DNA of 64,000 nucleotides from Tridacna crocea (GCA_943736015.1 OX031064.1:31681361-31745360), one strand, 5' to 3'. Counted from the first letter of the stretch, positions 10,470 through 21,070 are shown. Notes: generated from the letters alone by a model not told the origin. Program-made: numbers and translations.

Positions 10470-10560
10470 AGCTTTGGAAAACATTATGGGAAAAGGGATA
10501 AAATGCTGGAAGCCAGCATTTTCCCTCCTTTTCCCACAATATTTTCTACCAATTTTACAG
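10470..10560 (+). repeat. Family A core, partial
   Basis: GGAAAACATTATGGGAAAAG and ATGCTGGAAGCCAGCAT with the right arm CCTTTTCCCACAATATTTTC. The centre has changed to GGAAGCC, still self-complementary around the middle. Confidence 0.55.
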
Positions 10561-10612
10561 AAAAATCCCATTATTCAAGCCACATTTTAAGGTCAATACC
10601 CCTAAGAACCGT

Positions 10613-10800
10613 AAACATCGACGTTTTCGTAAAGGTTATTCGGCCAATCTCGGCAGCTTCTCGGCAGCTTCTGTCTTTTAGTATGAGAGTAAGAGCCGTA
10701 GACTAACTCATCGGTTAATGTCGTTTAACATCGACGCTTTCGTAAAAGCTATTCGGCTTGTCTCGGCAGCTTCCGTCTTTTCAAATGAGAGTTAGGGACG
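10613..10800 (+). repeat. Local duplication, about 120-bp unit
   Basis: ACATCGACGTTTTCGTAAAG and ACATCGACGCTTTCGTAAAA start two related units that both contain ATTCGGC, TCTCGGCAGCTTC and TGAGAGT. The first has an internal repeat of TCTCGGCAGCT. Confidence 0.55.
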
Positions 10801-11070
10801 TCGACCTTAACAAGAAAAGAAAAATATTTCTAGTACTACTCATCGATGTCTTTTAACAATAAAACTTGATTTATGGCCAAAAACGATAAGTAGGCCCTCT
10901 TTAACCGCCGCTATCCCGACGTAAAATTTTGCAGTCTAATAATATAATTATTATGCGAGCGTCCCCAAGTACTATGCACCTGCTTGTACCTTCAATTAAC
11001 TCTCTCACCGATTAAATTAAATGAACTATTCTTTTTTTTTTTTATAAAAAAAGAGGGCTTAACGTATCTG

Positions 11071-11341
11071 TATATGGCTTGCAACAACCAAACAAGGGAC
11101 ATTCGGACATCTGCGTAAAGTGTCGTCTCGGATCAGCCTGCGCAGTCCGCGCAGGCTGATCCGAGACGGCACTTTCCGTTTTTATGATTTTTTATGTTTT
11201 GTGGAAGTCTACTGAGGAACAAAATCTTATGTAGACGTAAAGTGCCGTCTCGGATTAGCCTGCGCGGACTGCGCAGGCTGATCCGAGACGACACTTTACG
11301 CAAATGTCCGAACGCCCCTTTTCCTGTGTTGCAAGCCATAT
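11071..11341. mobile_element. Family C double-hairpin element
   Basis: Ends ATATGGCTTGCAACA and TGTTGCAAGCCATAT. The two hairpins share GTGTCGTCTCGGATCAGCCT / AGGCTGATCCGAGACG. The left TIR has diverged (ACCAAACAAGGG) compared with the right. Confidence 0.85.
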
Positions 11342-11467
11342 AGTAACGCAGTCCACGCAGGCTGACCTGAATCTATACCTTTTGCAATTGGTCGATTTTC
11401 TGCATATCCAAGAATTATGATTCAGTTGGACATAAGTACAAAATGGATTTCATGAACATTTAATCAT

Positions 11468-11738
11468 AGGCCTTTGAAACTCAATTGGTCTATCACAGAA
11501 CACTAAAATTTTCCTGAGTCGATCATCGAACACTTAAAGCACATGGGTGCACCGCCAATACATTACTGAATATAGATCTACTCAAATTTTCACTAACACC
11601 GTTTCTAAAAATAGCACATTTGTGACTCCCTCTAGATACCATAAAGAGGGAATCGCTATTGCGCTATTTATAGTAACGGTGTCCGATAATGAAAATTTCG
11701 TTATCCCTTGATAGACCAATGGAATTTCAAAGGCTTTG
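11468..11738. mobile_element. Inverted-repeat element (family L)
   Basis: Ends AGGCCTTTGAAACTCAATTG and CAATGGAATTTCAAAGGCTT. Inner arms ACCGTTTCTAAAAATAGC and GCTATTTATAGTAACGGTG pair around GAGGGAATC. Part of a related element is at 31566-31720. Confidence 0.6.
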
Positions 11739-12320
11739 ATTTAATCATGTCATGATTTGTTATGTTAAGTGTATCGCAGAGATGCATTAAATCCGCTTTT
11801 GCCAGGACATGGTTAATATAAACTCGACTTCTTTCTATAACTGAAAATATCCTCAACTTAAACAAACAAAAAAAACCAGAACATGCCATGTGATCTCTGA
11901 TCTACACTGTCCAGTCTAAACTCCCATTCTCCAGCGCAGGGCCCAAGTGTCATAAACTCTCAACCCCTTTCAAATTTCGATATTGAGAAAAAAAAAAACA
12001 TTTTACAATGTAAGAGTCGTAAATAATCGCATTTATGGCCATGGAGAAGTTTGTTTATAAATATCTAATGTATTTGTTTTTTCCGTCAAGTAGAATTACT
12101 TTCTCCGTAGGGCTTTCTAATCTACTTTCTAACCCCCATAGTATAGTAAATAAACAAAAGGCAAGCAACAGTAAGAGACCACCAAATTGCAAATGTAATG
12201 GTTGTTTGTGTCTTGTAACGGTTTTACAATTTTCACTCAGCATAAAAGAGCACATGTGCTATGTAAGAAATTTTAACGTGGAAATATTCATAGGAGAAAG
12301 GGACTAATTTTTTTACATGT

Positions 12321-13316
12321 ATATATGTTCTGCGCAATGTAAGAATCGGGACAATTCCGGAATTGTCCTGCGCAAAGTAGGAATTCCTACTTTGTCCACC
12401 GATTCCGGAATTGTACCGGACAATTCTAGAATTGCGCAAGGGATATATATCGTATTACGGTCAGATATGGTCTGTGCGCAAAGTAGGAATAGACGTGGAC
12501 AAAGTAAGAATTCAAAGGGTAGTACAAAGTGAGAATAGTCTAGATGTGTTGCAAAGGTTTCAGATTCTGGTAATCTTATTTTTCATATCCTGTTGGCCAA
12601 AATTTATTGACTGATTATACAGTGTTTAACCCCCTTCGTCACATCATTTCAGTGATATCACGGCAGCCAGTGCACCTATCTATGCTTTTCTGGGGATATC
12701 TTTACCATTACACCGCACAATATTATTTCCAAGTCACAGGCTGCTTTTCCACATAACCATCGTCTACACAATGATCAGCGGTAAGAAAGGAATGAATCCT
12801 GTCGCAATGACTATCACCAGTCCTCGGAAAGTAATTGGCCGAGCCGGGAATCGAACCATCAATTCTTTGTTCTCAAGTCCTGTACGCTACTGACTGAGCT
12901 TTTGGGCTCGGCACCAAAATTCAAAATTACGATGCTAGGCACATGGTTTATTATTAACGAAGCTATTCCAGCTTTGGCATGTTATGGTGCCTTTCTACGG
13001 TATTTCAGTTAGAACTTACTTCAAAATATCATGAATATTAAACTCTGTCAACCAATAGTCTGTCTGTACTAATGGACTAACATCAATAATACCGGTAAGA
13101 AAATGAAAATGAAACTTTGTTTGCTATTCCTACTTCGCACAGGGAAACAATAGATTCTCACTTTGTCCCGATTCCTACTTTGCGCAGGGACAATTCCGGA
13201 ATTGAACTGTGCCAGGTAGGAATTCTTACTTCGCCCGACAAAGTGAGAATTCCTACTTTGCGCAGGACAATTCCGGAATTGTCCCGATTCCTACTTTGCG
13301 CAGAACATATATATAT
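12321..13316. mobile_element. Element R: about 1 kb with palindrome-rich long terminal inverted repeats
   Basis: The left end ATATATGTTCTGCGCAATGT and the right end TTTGCGCAGAACATATAT are inverted. Each continues with CGGGACAATTCCGGAATTG and GCGCAAAGTAGGAATTCC, which are palindromic in themselves. Further motif copies (GCGCAAAGTAGGAAT, GACAAAGTGAGAAT) extend about 200 bp inward on both sides, like subterminal transposase-binding arrays. The centre contains a SINE-B. No ORF supports a transposase, so it is nonautonomous. Confidence 0.7.
12624..12925 (-). mobile_element. SINE-B copy, near full length
   Basis: Reading the minus strand: head GAGCCCAAAAGCTCAGTC and GGTTCGATTCCCGGCTCGG (A and B boxes), body GTGATAGTCATTGCGACAGG, ATGGTTATGTGG, GATAGGTGCACTGGC, tail CACTGAAATGATGTGACG. 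The tRNA part cannot form a normal cloverleaf, so it is a SINE head and not a tRNA gene. Confidence 0.75.
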
Positions 13317-13551
13317 GAGAAAGAAACAGATATAAAGAAATTAGCAATATAAAGGCCTACTGTATGTAATATATCAAAACCGAGAAAGCATAATAAAAGG
13401 AATACACTTTTGAATAGGAGCGCTCTCGCTCTCTCGTTCAAACGATAAAAACAAAGCTAGTTATTCATAATTCACAGTCAACAGCAAACAGGCAAACAAA
13501 GTGTACTTGTTCACTTAGGGAAATTAAAAAAAAAAAGGTCTATTGTATGTA

Positions 13552-13768
13552 TTAACTCTTCACCGCAGATCAAAATTTTAGGTTTACGAGTCCTTATTAA
13601 ACTGATTGTGGAATCAGAAAAGACTCCTTGGATGGGATCTATATTTAAAAGAGTTGAGAACATTGTGGTAAAAAGAGATATACTGGTTAAAAGCATGTTT
13701 TCCTGTTCACAACAATGTTTTCAAAAGCTTTTTTTTTTTAAACTCGCGATTTTTTAGTAAAGGTTTAA
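13552..13768 (-). mobile_element. Degenerate family A copy
   Basis: TTAA at both ends. The core is heavily mismatched (ACATTGTGGTAAAAAGAGA / GTTCACAACAATGTTTTC). Confidence 0.65.
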
Positions 13769-13839
13769 AACGAAATCGCCTTTGTTTCACACGAAACCTC
13801 CGGCAAACGATTTTAGTGCCGTTTTGTCCAAGGCAAGTT

Positions 13840-13912
13840 TTGAAAACATTGTGGCGAAAGGAGAAATTGGTCGTTACGAGCAATTTCTCCTTATGCTATA
13901 ATGTTTTCACTT
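13840..13912. repeat. A2-type core
   Basis: GAAATTGGTCGTTACGAGC with flanking TTTTGAAAACATTGTGGCG and the partner TATAATGTTTTC. Outer parts are not recognisable. Confidence 0.5.
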
Positions 13913-14189
13913 GTATACATGCTATTTCAAAACTGATTTGTTATTATTTTCAATATCTTACAATATTCTTTTTTTTTGAAAGACGCATTTCGTATTTCTG
14001 TTTCATGGGGCAGTTAGTTGAACTATTACATTTAATGTATTTTCAATCACGTTTATAAATCTCGCGTTGAATTACACGCATAACAAAAAGTTAGTTCCGC
14101 TAGCATGTATTTTTTTCTTCTTTAATCAAGCTTTACCTTTTTTTCATTCCAAGGCAAGTTTTATCCTGATTGTCGATCTTAAAGGTGCA

Positions 14190-14414
14190 TTAACCCTTTA
14201 CCAAATGACAGTCTTTTTTTACTAGTCCAAATTGAAAGCATATGCCGAGAAAAAATCAAATTAAGCTTAAATGACGAGATTTCCAGAGAAATGGTAGAAA
14301 ATATTGTGGTCAAGGGAAAAATGCTGGTTACCAGTATTTACTCCTGTCCAACAATACTGTAAAAGATTCTTTGTGAGAGTCGTCAAAACTCAGGAATTGA
14401 GTTGTAAAGAGTTG
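14190..14414 (-). mobile_element. Family A copy
   Basis: TTAACCCTTTACCAAATGAC at left; the right end GTTGTAAAGAGTTGAA has lost TTAA. The core is shortened on the right arm. Confidence 0.65.
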
Positions 14415-14632
14415 AACTCGTTTTTGACACAAATTTTATGGAGGGTTGAAAGTTGATACTTCATCAGAAAGAATACCAAGACATCACTCTTTAACCTTAC
14501 TTGGTGAAAAACAACAACAACAACATATTCTGAGACAAAAATTGCCTCTGGTAACTGTGAAAACATTATGGGAAAAGGAGAAAATGGAGCTACAGACACA
14601 TTTGCCACGCTACTGAACAAACTAACATTAAC

Positions 14633-14979
14633 GTAGCGGACCCGTAATAGAAAACAGCTATATTTACTACAAAATTTGCTAAGATTAAAAATGAGTATTA
14701 TTGTACTACTTTTACTAAGCCACCTTTTCCTTTTTGTCTTCCTAAAATTATCATTTATAAACCTAAAACCACTATATTCCCGATACAAAAGGGTATGATA
14801 ATTACCTCCCTTTTCTGGAACCAAACAAAAGTATCAACAAATGATTTCAAGATAGACACCAAAGGAATTTCTGGTCGCTTAAAAATGTGCAAAAGTATTA
14901 TATGTGTATAAATCTGTCTTTATCAACTGTCAAGAAATTTTATGCCATGCTGCACTAGAAGTATTACGGGTCCACTACC
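14633..14979. mobile_element. Family G element copy 1
   Basis: About 350 bp with TIRs: left GTAGCGGACCCGTAATAGAA, right TATTACGGGTCCACTACC. Shares its body with the copy at 22634 (GATTAAAAATGAGTATTATT, AATTACCTCCCTTTTCTGG, ATGCCATGCTGCACTAGAAG). No ORF. A half family A core lies just to its left (14555-14590). Confidence 0.75.
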
Positions 14980-15119
14980 TTAACACGTGTACAAACTGTA
15001 TTTATGTCCCTTGTTTTGCAGTAACGTTTATACCGTTACTAACGGTATAAAAATTCTTACAAAAAAAAAAATAAAAAATCGGTAACTCTCAGTGTTCTCT
15101 ACTTGTATATAAAGTATGC

Positions 15120-15475
15120 TCTGTTAAAAGGGGGCTTAATGCATCTGCGAAAAGTTTCGACTCCGGTCAGCCTGGGCAGGCCTGGGTCGAAACTTTTCGC
15201 TTTAACTCTTTACCACATGAGAAAATTTTAGACTGGTCCAAATTGAAAGCATTTGCAGACGACAAAATAAAGGTGACTGAAAAATTGAAATTTGTTCTGG
15301 GAAAGGTAGAAAACACTCTGGGAAAAGGAGAAAATGCTGGTTACCAGCATTTTCTCCTTTTCCCAGAGTGTTTTGAAAAGGCTTCTTTCTCAGGGGTGTC
15401 AAAAGTAGGGATTGTGTGGTAATGGGTTAAATAGGTCAACTTTCTGTATGTCCAAGGACCAGTATACCCCATTAC
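15120..15475 (+). mobile_element. Family D element split by a family A insertion
   Basis: Left end GTTAAAAGGGGGCTTAATGC, ATCTGCGAAAAGTTTCGAC, hairpin CAGCCTGGGCAGGCCTGG. It is interrupted at TTAA by 15202-15430 and resumes with GTCCAAGGACCAGTATACCC. Confidence 0.65.
15202..15430 (-). mobile_element. Family A copy nested in D, covarying core
   Basis: TTAA at both ends. The core arms read ACACTCTGGGAAAAGG and CCTTTTCCCAGAGTGT, so the change from CATTGT to CACTCT is matched on the other arm. Confidence 0.9.
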
Positions 15476-15493
15476 TAGGATAACAGAGATTAA

Positions 15494-15558
15494 TTAACCC
15501 TTTACTAAACATTCTTTCTCAGGGGCGTTAAAAGTCGGGATTGTGTGGTAAAGGGTTA
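15494..15558. mobile_element. 65-bp family A deletion derivative
   Basis: TTAACCCTTTACTAAAC joins directly to TTCTTTCTCAGGGGCG and ends TGGTAAAGGGTTAA. The entire hairpin core and one flank are missing while both TTAA ends remain. Confidence 0.75.
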
Positions 15559-15710
15559 AATTGTCTCGATAGTTTATCGCGCCAGGTTGTTTCAAATCAA
15601 AATGTCGCAGTGGTAATTTGGTATCTCGTGGCAAAAATATGCCTCCATAAGTTCCATCTTTGAATTAACATTGTCATCTATAATTCGACTCCATTCAACG
15701 GTTAATTCTA

Positions 15711-15931
15711 AAACTCTTTATCCCACCCCCGTGTTTTACTGACCATGGTAAACATGACTTTTGAAAACATTGTGTGAAAAGGAGAAAATGCTGGTAACCA
15801 GCATTTTTTCCCTTTTCCCACATTGTTTTGTATATACCCCATCACAATTCCAACCACATCAAATTAGTCGTCTACAAATGCTTTTAAAATGGACCAGTCT
15901 AATTTTTGTTTTCTTTTAAGAAAAGAGTAAA
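15711..15931 (+). mobile_element. Family A copy with eroded ends
   Basis: Core intact except for one extra T and C on the right arm (GCATTTTTTCCC). Right module TCGTCTACAAATGCTTTTAAA. Ends lack clean TTAA. Confidence 0.65.
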
Positions 15932-16029
15932 TTTTACTTGGTCAAACCCGTGTCAATTGATGTTATTTTCTGTGACATTTTACAATGACCTCTTTAAATT
16001 CTTTGAATAGAAATATTTAACCCGGATAT

Positions 16030-16258
16030 GATAAACCCTTTATCAGACAATTCTCGCGTTTTTAAACGATCCTGGAAGAAAAATCTTTTGAAAAACATTG
16101 TGGGAAAAGGAGAAAATGCTAGCAACCAGCATTTTCCCCCTTTTCCCACAATTTTCTCTACCCTACCAAGTACAGACATCACCAATTGAGCTATACATAT
16201 TTTGTTGTCTGCAAATGCATTCAATTTGATCGAGTCGAAAATTTCGTAATATGGTTAA
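16030..16258 (+). mobile_element. Family A copy
   Basis: Left ATAAACCCTTTATCAGACAA, right GTAATATGGTTAA. Core centre GCTAGCAACCAGC; the right arm has CCCCC. Confidence 0.75.
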
Positions 16259-16265
16259 GGAAATA

Positions 16266-16501
16266 GTAACCCTTTTACTAGTTAAACAACCTCTGGTTTT
16301 TACGATCATAAGATAGAAGCTTTTTTTGAAAACATTGTGGGAAAAGAAGAAAATGCTGGTAACCAGCATTTTCTCCTTTTCCCACAATGTTTTCTACCCT
16401 GCTGGAATCAAATTTCGATTTTTCAGTTTTGTTTATTTTGTCGTCTGCAAGTGCTTTATCTTCGGACCAGTCTTAAGTTTTCTCGTTTGAAAAAGAGTTA
16501 A
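16266..16501 (+). mobile_element. Family A copy, adjacent to the previous one
   Basis: Left GTAACCCTTTTACTAG, right TTTGAAAAAGAGTTAA. The core is nearly perfect apart from GAAGA versus TCTCC. Only 7 bp separate it from the preceding copy. Confidence 0.75.
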
Positions 16502-16597
16502 ATAAAATCGAAATGGACATTCTTATAGTTATGAAATAAAAAAGTATAGCGAGTTCGAGGAGGGTGTTGGGGGACTTGTGTAATTTTATTTGTAGAA

Positions 16598-16680
16598 GCA
16601 GATAGTGTAAGTTCAAGATCAGACTGCATATTCCATGCAGTCTGATCTTGATTTACACTTTCCCGAACACCAACTTAGGT
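16598..16680. repeat. Family B hairpin core, partial
   Basis: AAGATCAGACTGCATATTCC / ATGCAGTCTGATCTTG; outer parts are absent. The motif GAAAGGGTTAA at 16695 may be a leftover right end. Confidence 0.55.
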
Positions 16681-16914
16681 TGGATCAAGCACTGAAAGGG
16701 TTAACGATTTTCAGGTCCAGACTCGAGTATAAAAGCACGGCAGGGCAGTTAAGTGATTCGCGTATCTGACTCGTGACCGGTGGTTGCGGGTTCGATTCCA
16801 GGATGTGGCAATTTATTCTTTCTGGCGATTGTTGATGCATGCTAGAAAAGTAGTCAGTAGTTTGGAAAGGAAAAAGTGTCAGCACTGTGAGAAAGCAAGG
16901 AAACATGCTTAGGT

Positions 16915-17251
<337 letters not shown>

Positions 17252-17602
17252 TCCCTCCCTGTTTACAAACTGTGTGTTTACATTTTGCACAGCAATCAAC
17301 ACCACGGTGTTAATGGCCGTGGAATGTCAAATTGTAACAAAATAAACCTATTTTTGATTCAGATTTTATCAATATGATATACTTGTTTATATTTGCACAA
17401 GTTAGTATAATGTGCTATTTATTTGGGTTCCTTCGCTTTACCTGTATATCAAACATGGGATAATTTATCTTTCATGTTTACGTAGTATTTCCGAATTTCT
17501 TGAAGAAAAAAAGGTGACCGATCTACAATTCATATAAATAATCCTTCCTTTAGTTTTTTTTTTACCAAATTCGGGAGCATTCATCTCAAGACGGACCTCT
17601 AT

Positions 17603-17832
17603 TTAACCCATTACCACACAATCCCTACTTTTGACTCCCCTGAGAAAGAAGCCTTTAGAAAACATTGTGGGAAAAGGAGAAAATGCTGGTAACCAGCATT
17701 TTCTCCTTTTCCCACAATGTTTTGTACCCTTCACAAAACAAATTTCAAATTTTCAGTCACTTTTATTTTGTCGTCTGCAAATGCTTTCGATTTGGACATG
17801 CCAAAAATATTGATGGTTTGGTAATGTGTTAA
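17603..17832 (+). mobile_element. Family A hairpin MITE, well-preserved reference copy
   Basis: This copy defines the family. TTAA bounds both ends. The left end is CCCATTACCACACAATCCCT and the right end, read inward, is CACATTACCAAACC, giving short imperfect TIRs. Left flank: ACTTTTGACTCCCCTGAGAAAGAAG; core: a 65-bp palindrome from AAAACATTGTGGG through GCTGGTAACCAGC to CCCACAATGTTTT. Right flank: CAAATTTCAAATTTTCAGTCAC, then TTTTGTCGTCTGCAAATGCTTTCGA. Strand + means the ACAATCCCTAC side comes first. TTAA target duplication and CCC/GGG ends resemble piggyBac elements. There is no coding capacity. Confidence 0.9.
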
Positions 17833-17889
17833 AGCAGTTTGAGTAACTCTCAAAGGAAACAAAAGAGGCTGGTAATAGTTCTGTTATAT

Positions 17890-18085
17890 TTAAAACCCTT
17901 CACGAAACAATCCAAATTTCTAACAAATCCAAGAAGGAGGATTGCGGAAACTATTGTGGGAAAAGGAGAAAATGCTGGTAACCAGCATTTTCTACTTTTT
18001 TCCACAATGGTTTCTACACGTCCCAAAAACAAATTTCAATTTCAATGGCAAACATCCTAAACTTTGTCGTTTGGTAAAGAGTTAA
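17890..18085 (+). mobile_element. Family A copy, right module shortened
   Basis: TTAAAACCCTTCACGAAACAA ... GTTTGGTAAAGAGTTAA. The core has ACTATTGTGGG on the left and CCACAATGGTTTC on the right. The GTCTGCAAATGC module is deleted. Confidence 0.75.
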
Positions 18086-18249
18086 AAATGATCTATCTTT
18101 TTTTTTCATTTTTTATTTCACTTACAACTACATGTAGTGTTAAATAAACCAAAGCTTTATTTTTTTAAATGAGACGGAAAAATTGTGGCAAAGTACGAAA
18201 TTTGCAAAAACTTCTTGTTTTTCCGAAGTCTACAATCAAAAGATTACGT

Positions 18250-18400
18250 TTACTTAACCTAGAGAATGTTCTTGGGCAAAACACTTCAGAGCCTTAGCCT
18301 AGTACTGGTGAAACTCAGGAAATATATGAATAAGAGTGTGAGCTGTCGCCATGATATGACTGAAAAAAGGTTGAAAGCGGCGTAAAACACACCTAATTTA
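18250..18400 (+). mobile_element. SINE-B-related fragment
   Basis: Shares AAACACTTCAGAGCCTTAGC, CTAGTACTGGTGAAACTC and GGTTGAAAGCGGCGTAAAAC with the 6515 copy; no head. Confidence 0.55.
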
Positions 18401-18423
18401 ATCGATTACTTTACCCACGATGT

Positions 18424-18635
18424 TTAACCCTTATCCTGCTAAATAACTAACAGAAAATTTTCAATTCGATGACAAAAATCCAAAAATTGCTATTTCAAAG
18501 TTATGCTTTGTGGAGAAACATCTCGTTATCGGACCGTGTGGATCCAAGATCAGACTGCACGTTCTGTGCAGTCTGATCTTGATCTACACGGTCCGCAAAA
18601 GGTCACTGAGTCTCGCTTTGCACCCTAAGGATTAA
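18424..18635 (-). mobile_element. Family B hairpin MITE, complete
   Basis: TTAACCCTTATCCTGCTAAAT at left, CACCCTAAGGATTAA at right. The hairpin GATCAGACTGCACGTTCTGT / GTGCAGTCTGATC is perfect. Its orientation is opposite to the 26703 copy. Confidence 0.85.
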
Positions 18636-18954
18636 GTGTACAAAGCAATATAAAGGGTCCCATTGTTGAACGGCCGTTATTTTATTGGCGCAATCAAGGA
18701 ACCTATACTTTACTTATTTTGTATTTAAATTTTCTACTTCGACAGTTGTCAAGCAACAATGTCAATATAAGAGATTTTTCCATTCGACAGTACATTTTTT
18801 TCGTAAGGACGGTGACTTCACCTTATTAGAGTAACTTTATAACCAACTGGCAATAGGAATTCAGTTTTTAATTACCGCAGAACAATTTTTTCACTCGACC
18901 CCGCACTGTTTCGTGCATGTAAAATCTGCCCGAAGTGTTTGCTGTGAGGAGGGG

Positions 18955-18964
18955 TATATAAATA
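18955..18964 (+). promoter_or_regulatory. Possible TATA box upstream of the 202-aa gene
   Basis: TATATAAATA sits in a locally GC-rich context (GGGG before, CGGCGCCC after), in the longest non-repetitive stretch before the ORF at 19572. It would imply a 5' UTR of about 580 bases or an unseen intron, so the link to the gene is an inference. Confidence 0.25.
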
Positions 18965-19571
18965 CGGCGCCCATTGATTTTGATTTTCCAAACGACAAAT
19001 TGCCTTTGTACTGAGCAGACGATAATGAAAGAAGAGAAAATTGGGGACAAATTCTTTACTATTGTAAAAAGGCTTTAAATTTTGTAAAGAGCTCGACCAA
19101 TTAACTTTCTGTGTGGAGCGTTATCAGAGAAATAGTTTTAAATATATATGACCAGGGGCATCGTGCTTGTTAAGAAGAATTTTATCTTATTGAATTCCAT
19201 TAGAGTTTGGACAATAGGAACAGTGAAATTCGATTGAGAAGTTTTGATTTTATTAAGTTGTTCGTGCACGCTCATTCCATTAGTGACAGGAGCTGAACTG
19301 CCCGTATAGACAAGATATTTCAATAAATACAAGTACATCTTTAATCTTACATCTAGATGATAAAAGTACTCGACAAAAGATTGCGACGAGAAATCGGAAC
19401 AACGTGGGATCGAATTATCACCAGGGGTTAGTGTGTACGTTCTGAAGAGGACTCGCCATTAAACGTTTCCAAAACTTGTTATCTCGGCTTTCAACAAGTG
19501 GCCCGTATATTCGGATCATCTTTGTGTTAATCGCTTGCAACATTACAAACTCTTGGTTATCTATTCGAAAG

Positions 19572-20180
19572 ATGGCCGCGACACAAACACTATCTCAGAG
19601 TTCGGTTGTCAGTGATAAAGTGCGGATTTTACAAGAGGAGCAGAGTTCTAAAGCCAACAAACGGATACAGTCACCAGTTTACATTCCACCAAATGAATTC
19701 AGGATGAAACTGTTAAAGAGAATTCTCTCTGTGGACGGTACTTTGGATAGTAGAGCGTTTCAAAAATTACAGAAAACGTCAAGTGATCGGACATTACAGG
19801 CCAATATATTATTTCAAAATGGTGACATTGGAACTTTGATTTCGTTTGATCGATTAGCAGAAGATTCTTCAAACCTAGACAAAAATGATAACGAAACTTC
19901 TGAAGACACTCTTCCACAGTTACAAAAGGAGGTAGAAACAGTCGAAAAACCAAAAGATGGCGTGAAACGTGAGAGACCGTTAAAATTACCACCAATCATG
20001 TTACCGCCCATTCACAAAGTTTCACCCAGACCGCTTTTAGTTCGAGACTTTTCAGGGCCCGTGTCCATTCCGCCCGAGCCCACGGAAGATGACTGGGACG
20101 ATTTGGAAGACTGTAGATATTTGCGACCAGCGAAAAAGCAATTCACTTCCGGTAAAGAGAAGAAGAGTTTTTTGTTGTGA
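19572..20180 (+). CDS. Unrecognised 202-aa protein, single open exon
   Basis: An intact frame runs from an ATG in a strong Kozak context (AAGATGGCC) to TGA. I chose this ATG over the one at 19476 because the upstream part is poorly conserved-looking and the Kozak match is better here. The protein is hydrophilic. It has a Ser/Gln/Lys-rich start (MAATQTLSQSSVVSDKVR), an IPPNEFRMKLLKRIL stretch near residues 45-60, a Pro-rich basic segment around 145-175 (LPPIMLPPIHKVSPRP), and an acidic C-terminal patch EPTEDDWDDLEDCRYLRPA before a Lys-rich tail. No signal peptide or membrane helix is evident. Codon use looks coding, in contrast to the AT-rich repeats around it. I do not recognise the family and assign no function. 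It could be a complete single-exon gene, the 3' exon of a longer gene, or a retrocopy, because an 11-A run lies 67 bases after the stop. Confidence 0.6.
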   Translation: MAATQTLSQSSVVSDKVRILQEEQSSKANKRIQSPVYIPPNEFRMKLLKRILSVDGTLDSRAFQKLQKTSSDRTLQANILFQNGDIGTLISFDRLAEDSSNLDKNDNETSEDTLPQLQKEVETVEKPKDGVKRERPLKLPPIMLPPIHKVSPRPLLVRDFSGPVSIPPEPTEDDWDDLEDCRYLRPAKKQFTSGKEKKSFLL

Positions 20181-20281
20181 AAAGGAACTCGACAGAAACT
20201 GTGATAAAAGTTGTGGTCTATACATGTATATGATAATCTGTGATTCCAAAAAAAAAAATATGAGCGACGTTTTTGGGAAAA

Positions 20282-20745
20282 GGGGGTGTCATGCATTTCC
20301 ATTTTGCATTATACCAAGCAAAACGTCACTTAATTCTTTACCAGACAACAACATTTTAGCCTTTTCCAAAATGAAAGCATATGCACACGACAATTTCAGT
20401 GTGGCTCAAATGGTGTAATTTTTCTTTGATTGAGTAGAAAATATTGTGGGAAAAGGAGAAAATGCGGGTTTCCAGCATTTTCTTCTTTTCCCACAATGTT
20501 TTCAGAAGGCTTTTTTTTCCAGGGGCGTCGAAAACGGCATTGTATGGTAAAGGAATTTTGGATCTATAAAACCCATATAGTGTCTACTAACCAAATTTGA
20601 GGTAGGATGGTCCATGGACGATACAAAAAAATTATAAACAGCAAAAAAATATCGACCCAGATCAGCCTGCGCGAAATGCAGAGGCCGACCTGGGATCGAT
20701 ACTTTTTGCAGATGCATTAAAATCCCTTTTGACAGAGCAAGGCTC
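20282..20745 (+). mobile_element. Family D element split by a family A insertion
   Basis: Starts GGGGTGTCATGCATTTCC, ACCAAGCAAAACGTCAC. After the A copy it continues GGATCTATAAAACCCATA, CAGATCAGCCTGCGCG and GATACTTTTTGCAGATGC, ending AGAGCAAGGCTCATAT. Confidence 0.7.
20330..20556 (-). mobile_element. Family A copy nested in D
   Basis: TTAATTCTTTACCAGACAAC at left; the right end ATGGTAAAGGAATT has lost TTAA. The core has GCGGGTTTCCAGC at its centre. Confidence 0.75.
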
Positions 20746-20830
20746 ATATCGTCGTTTAACTTCAAAATCCTCGTAACTACAACTTGTAACAAGCTGTAGT
20801 TACGAGGTTTTCGAAGTAAACCGACGATAT
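20746..20830. repeat. Family E 85-bp palindrome
   Basis: ATATCGTCGTTTAACTTC ... GAAGTAAACCGACGATAT around ACTACAACTTGTAACAAGC. Begins exactly where family D ends (CTCATAT). Confidence 0.8.
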
Positions 20831-20982
20831 GTATTAACGAAAAGTTTACGAAGAAATTTCCATAAAGAGCTAAGAAGGTTCAAATATCTATAACTATGAG
20901 TCGGGACGGATGTTAGACCGTTTAATTCTTCAGGCCAACGCGGCAATGGCAACTCTTGAAATAAAAAAAAAATAACCTTCAC

Positions 20983-21070
20983 ATATTCGACTTCATGTCT
21001 TCAAAAACCGCGTAATTACAGTTTGTCACAAGCTCTAGTAACGAGGTTTTTGAAGTAAACCAACGATATA
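20983..21070. repeat. Family E palindrome copy
   Basis: Degenerate copy: CTTCAAAAACCGCGTAATT / AACGAGGTTTTTGAAGTAAA around TTTGTCACAAGC. Confidence 0.65.

Noticed and set aside
12838..12920. tRNA gene on the minus strand
   Set aside because: Head of a SINE-B copy: followed by the SINE body, and no normal cloverleaf.
16745..16812. tRNA gene (GGTTCGATTCC box)
   Set aside because: Only the B box is convincing; likely a SINE head remnant.
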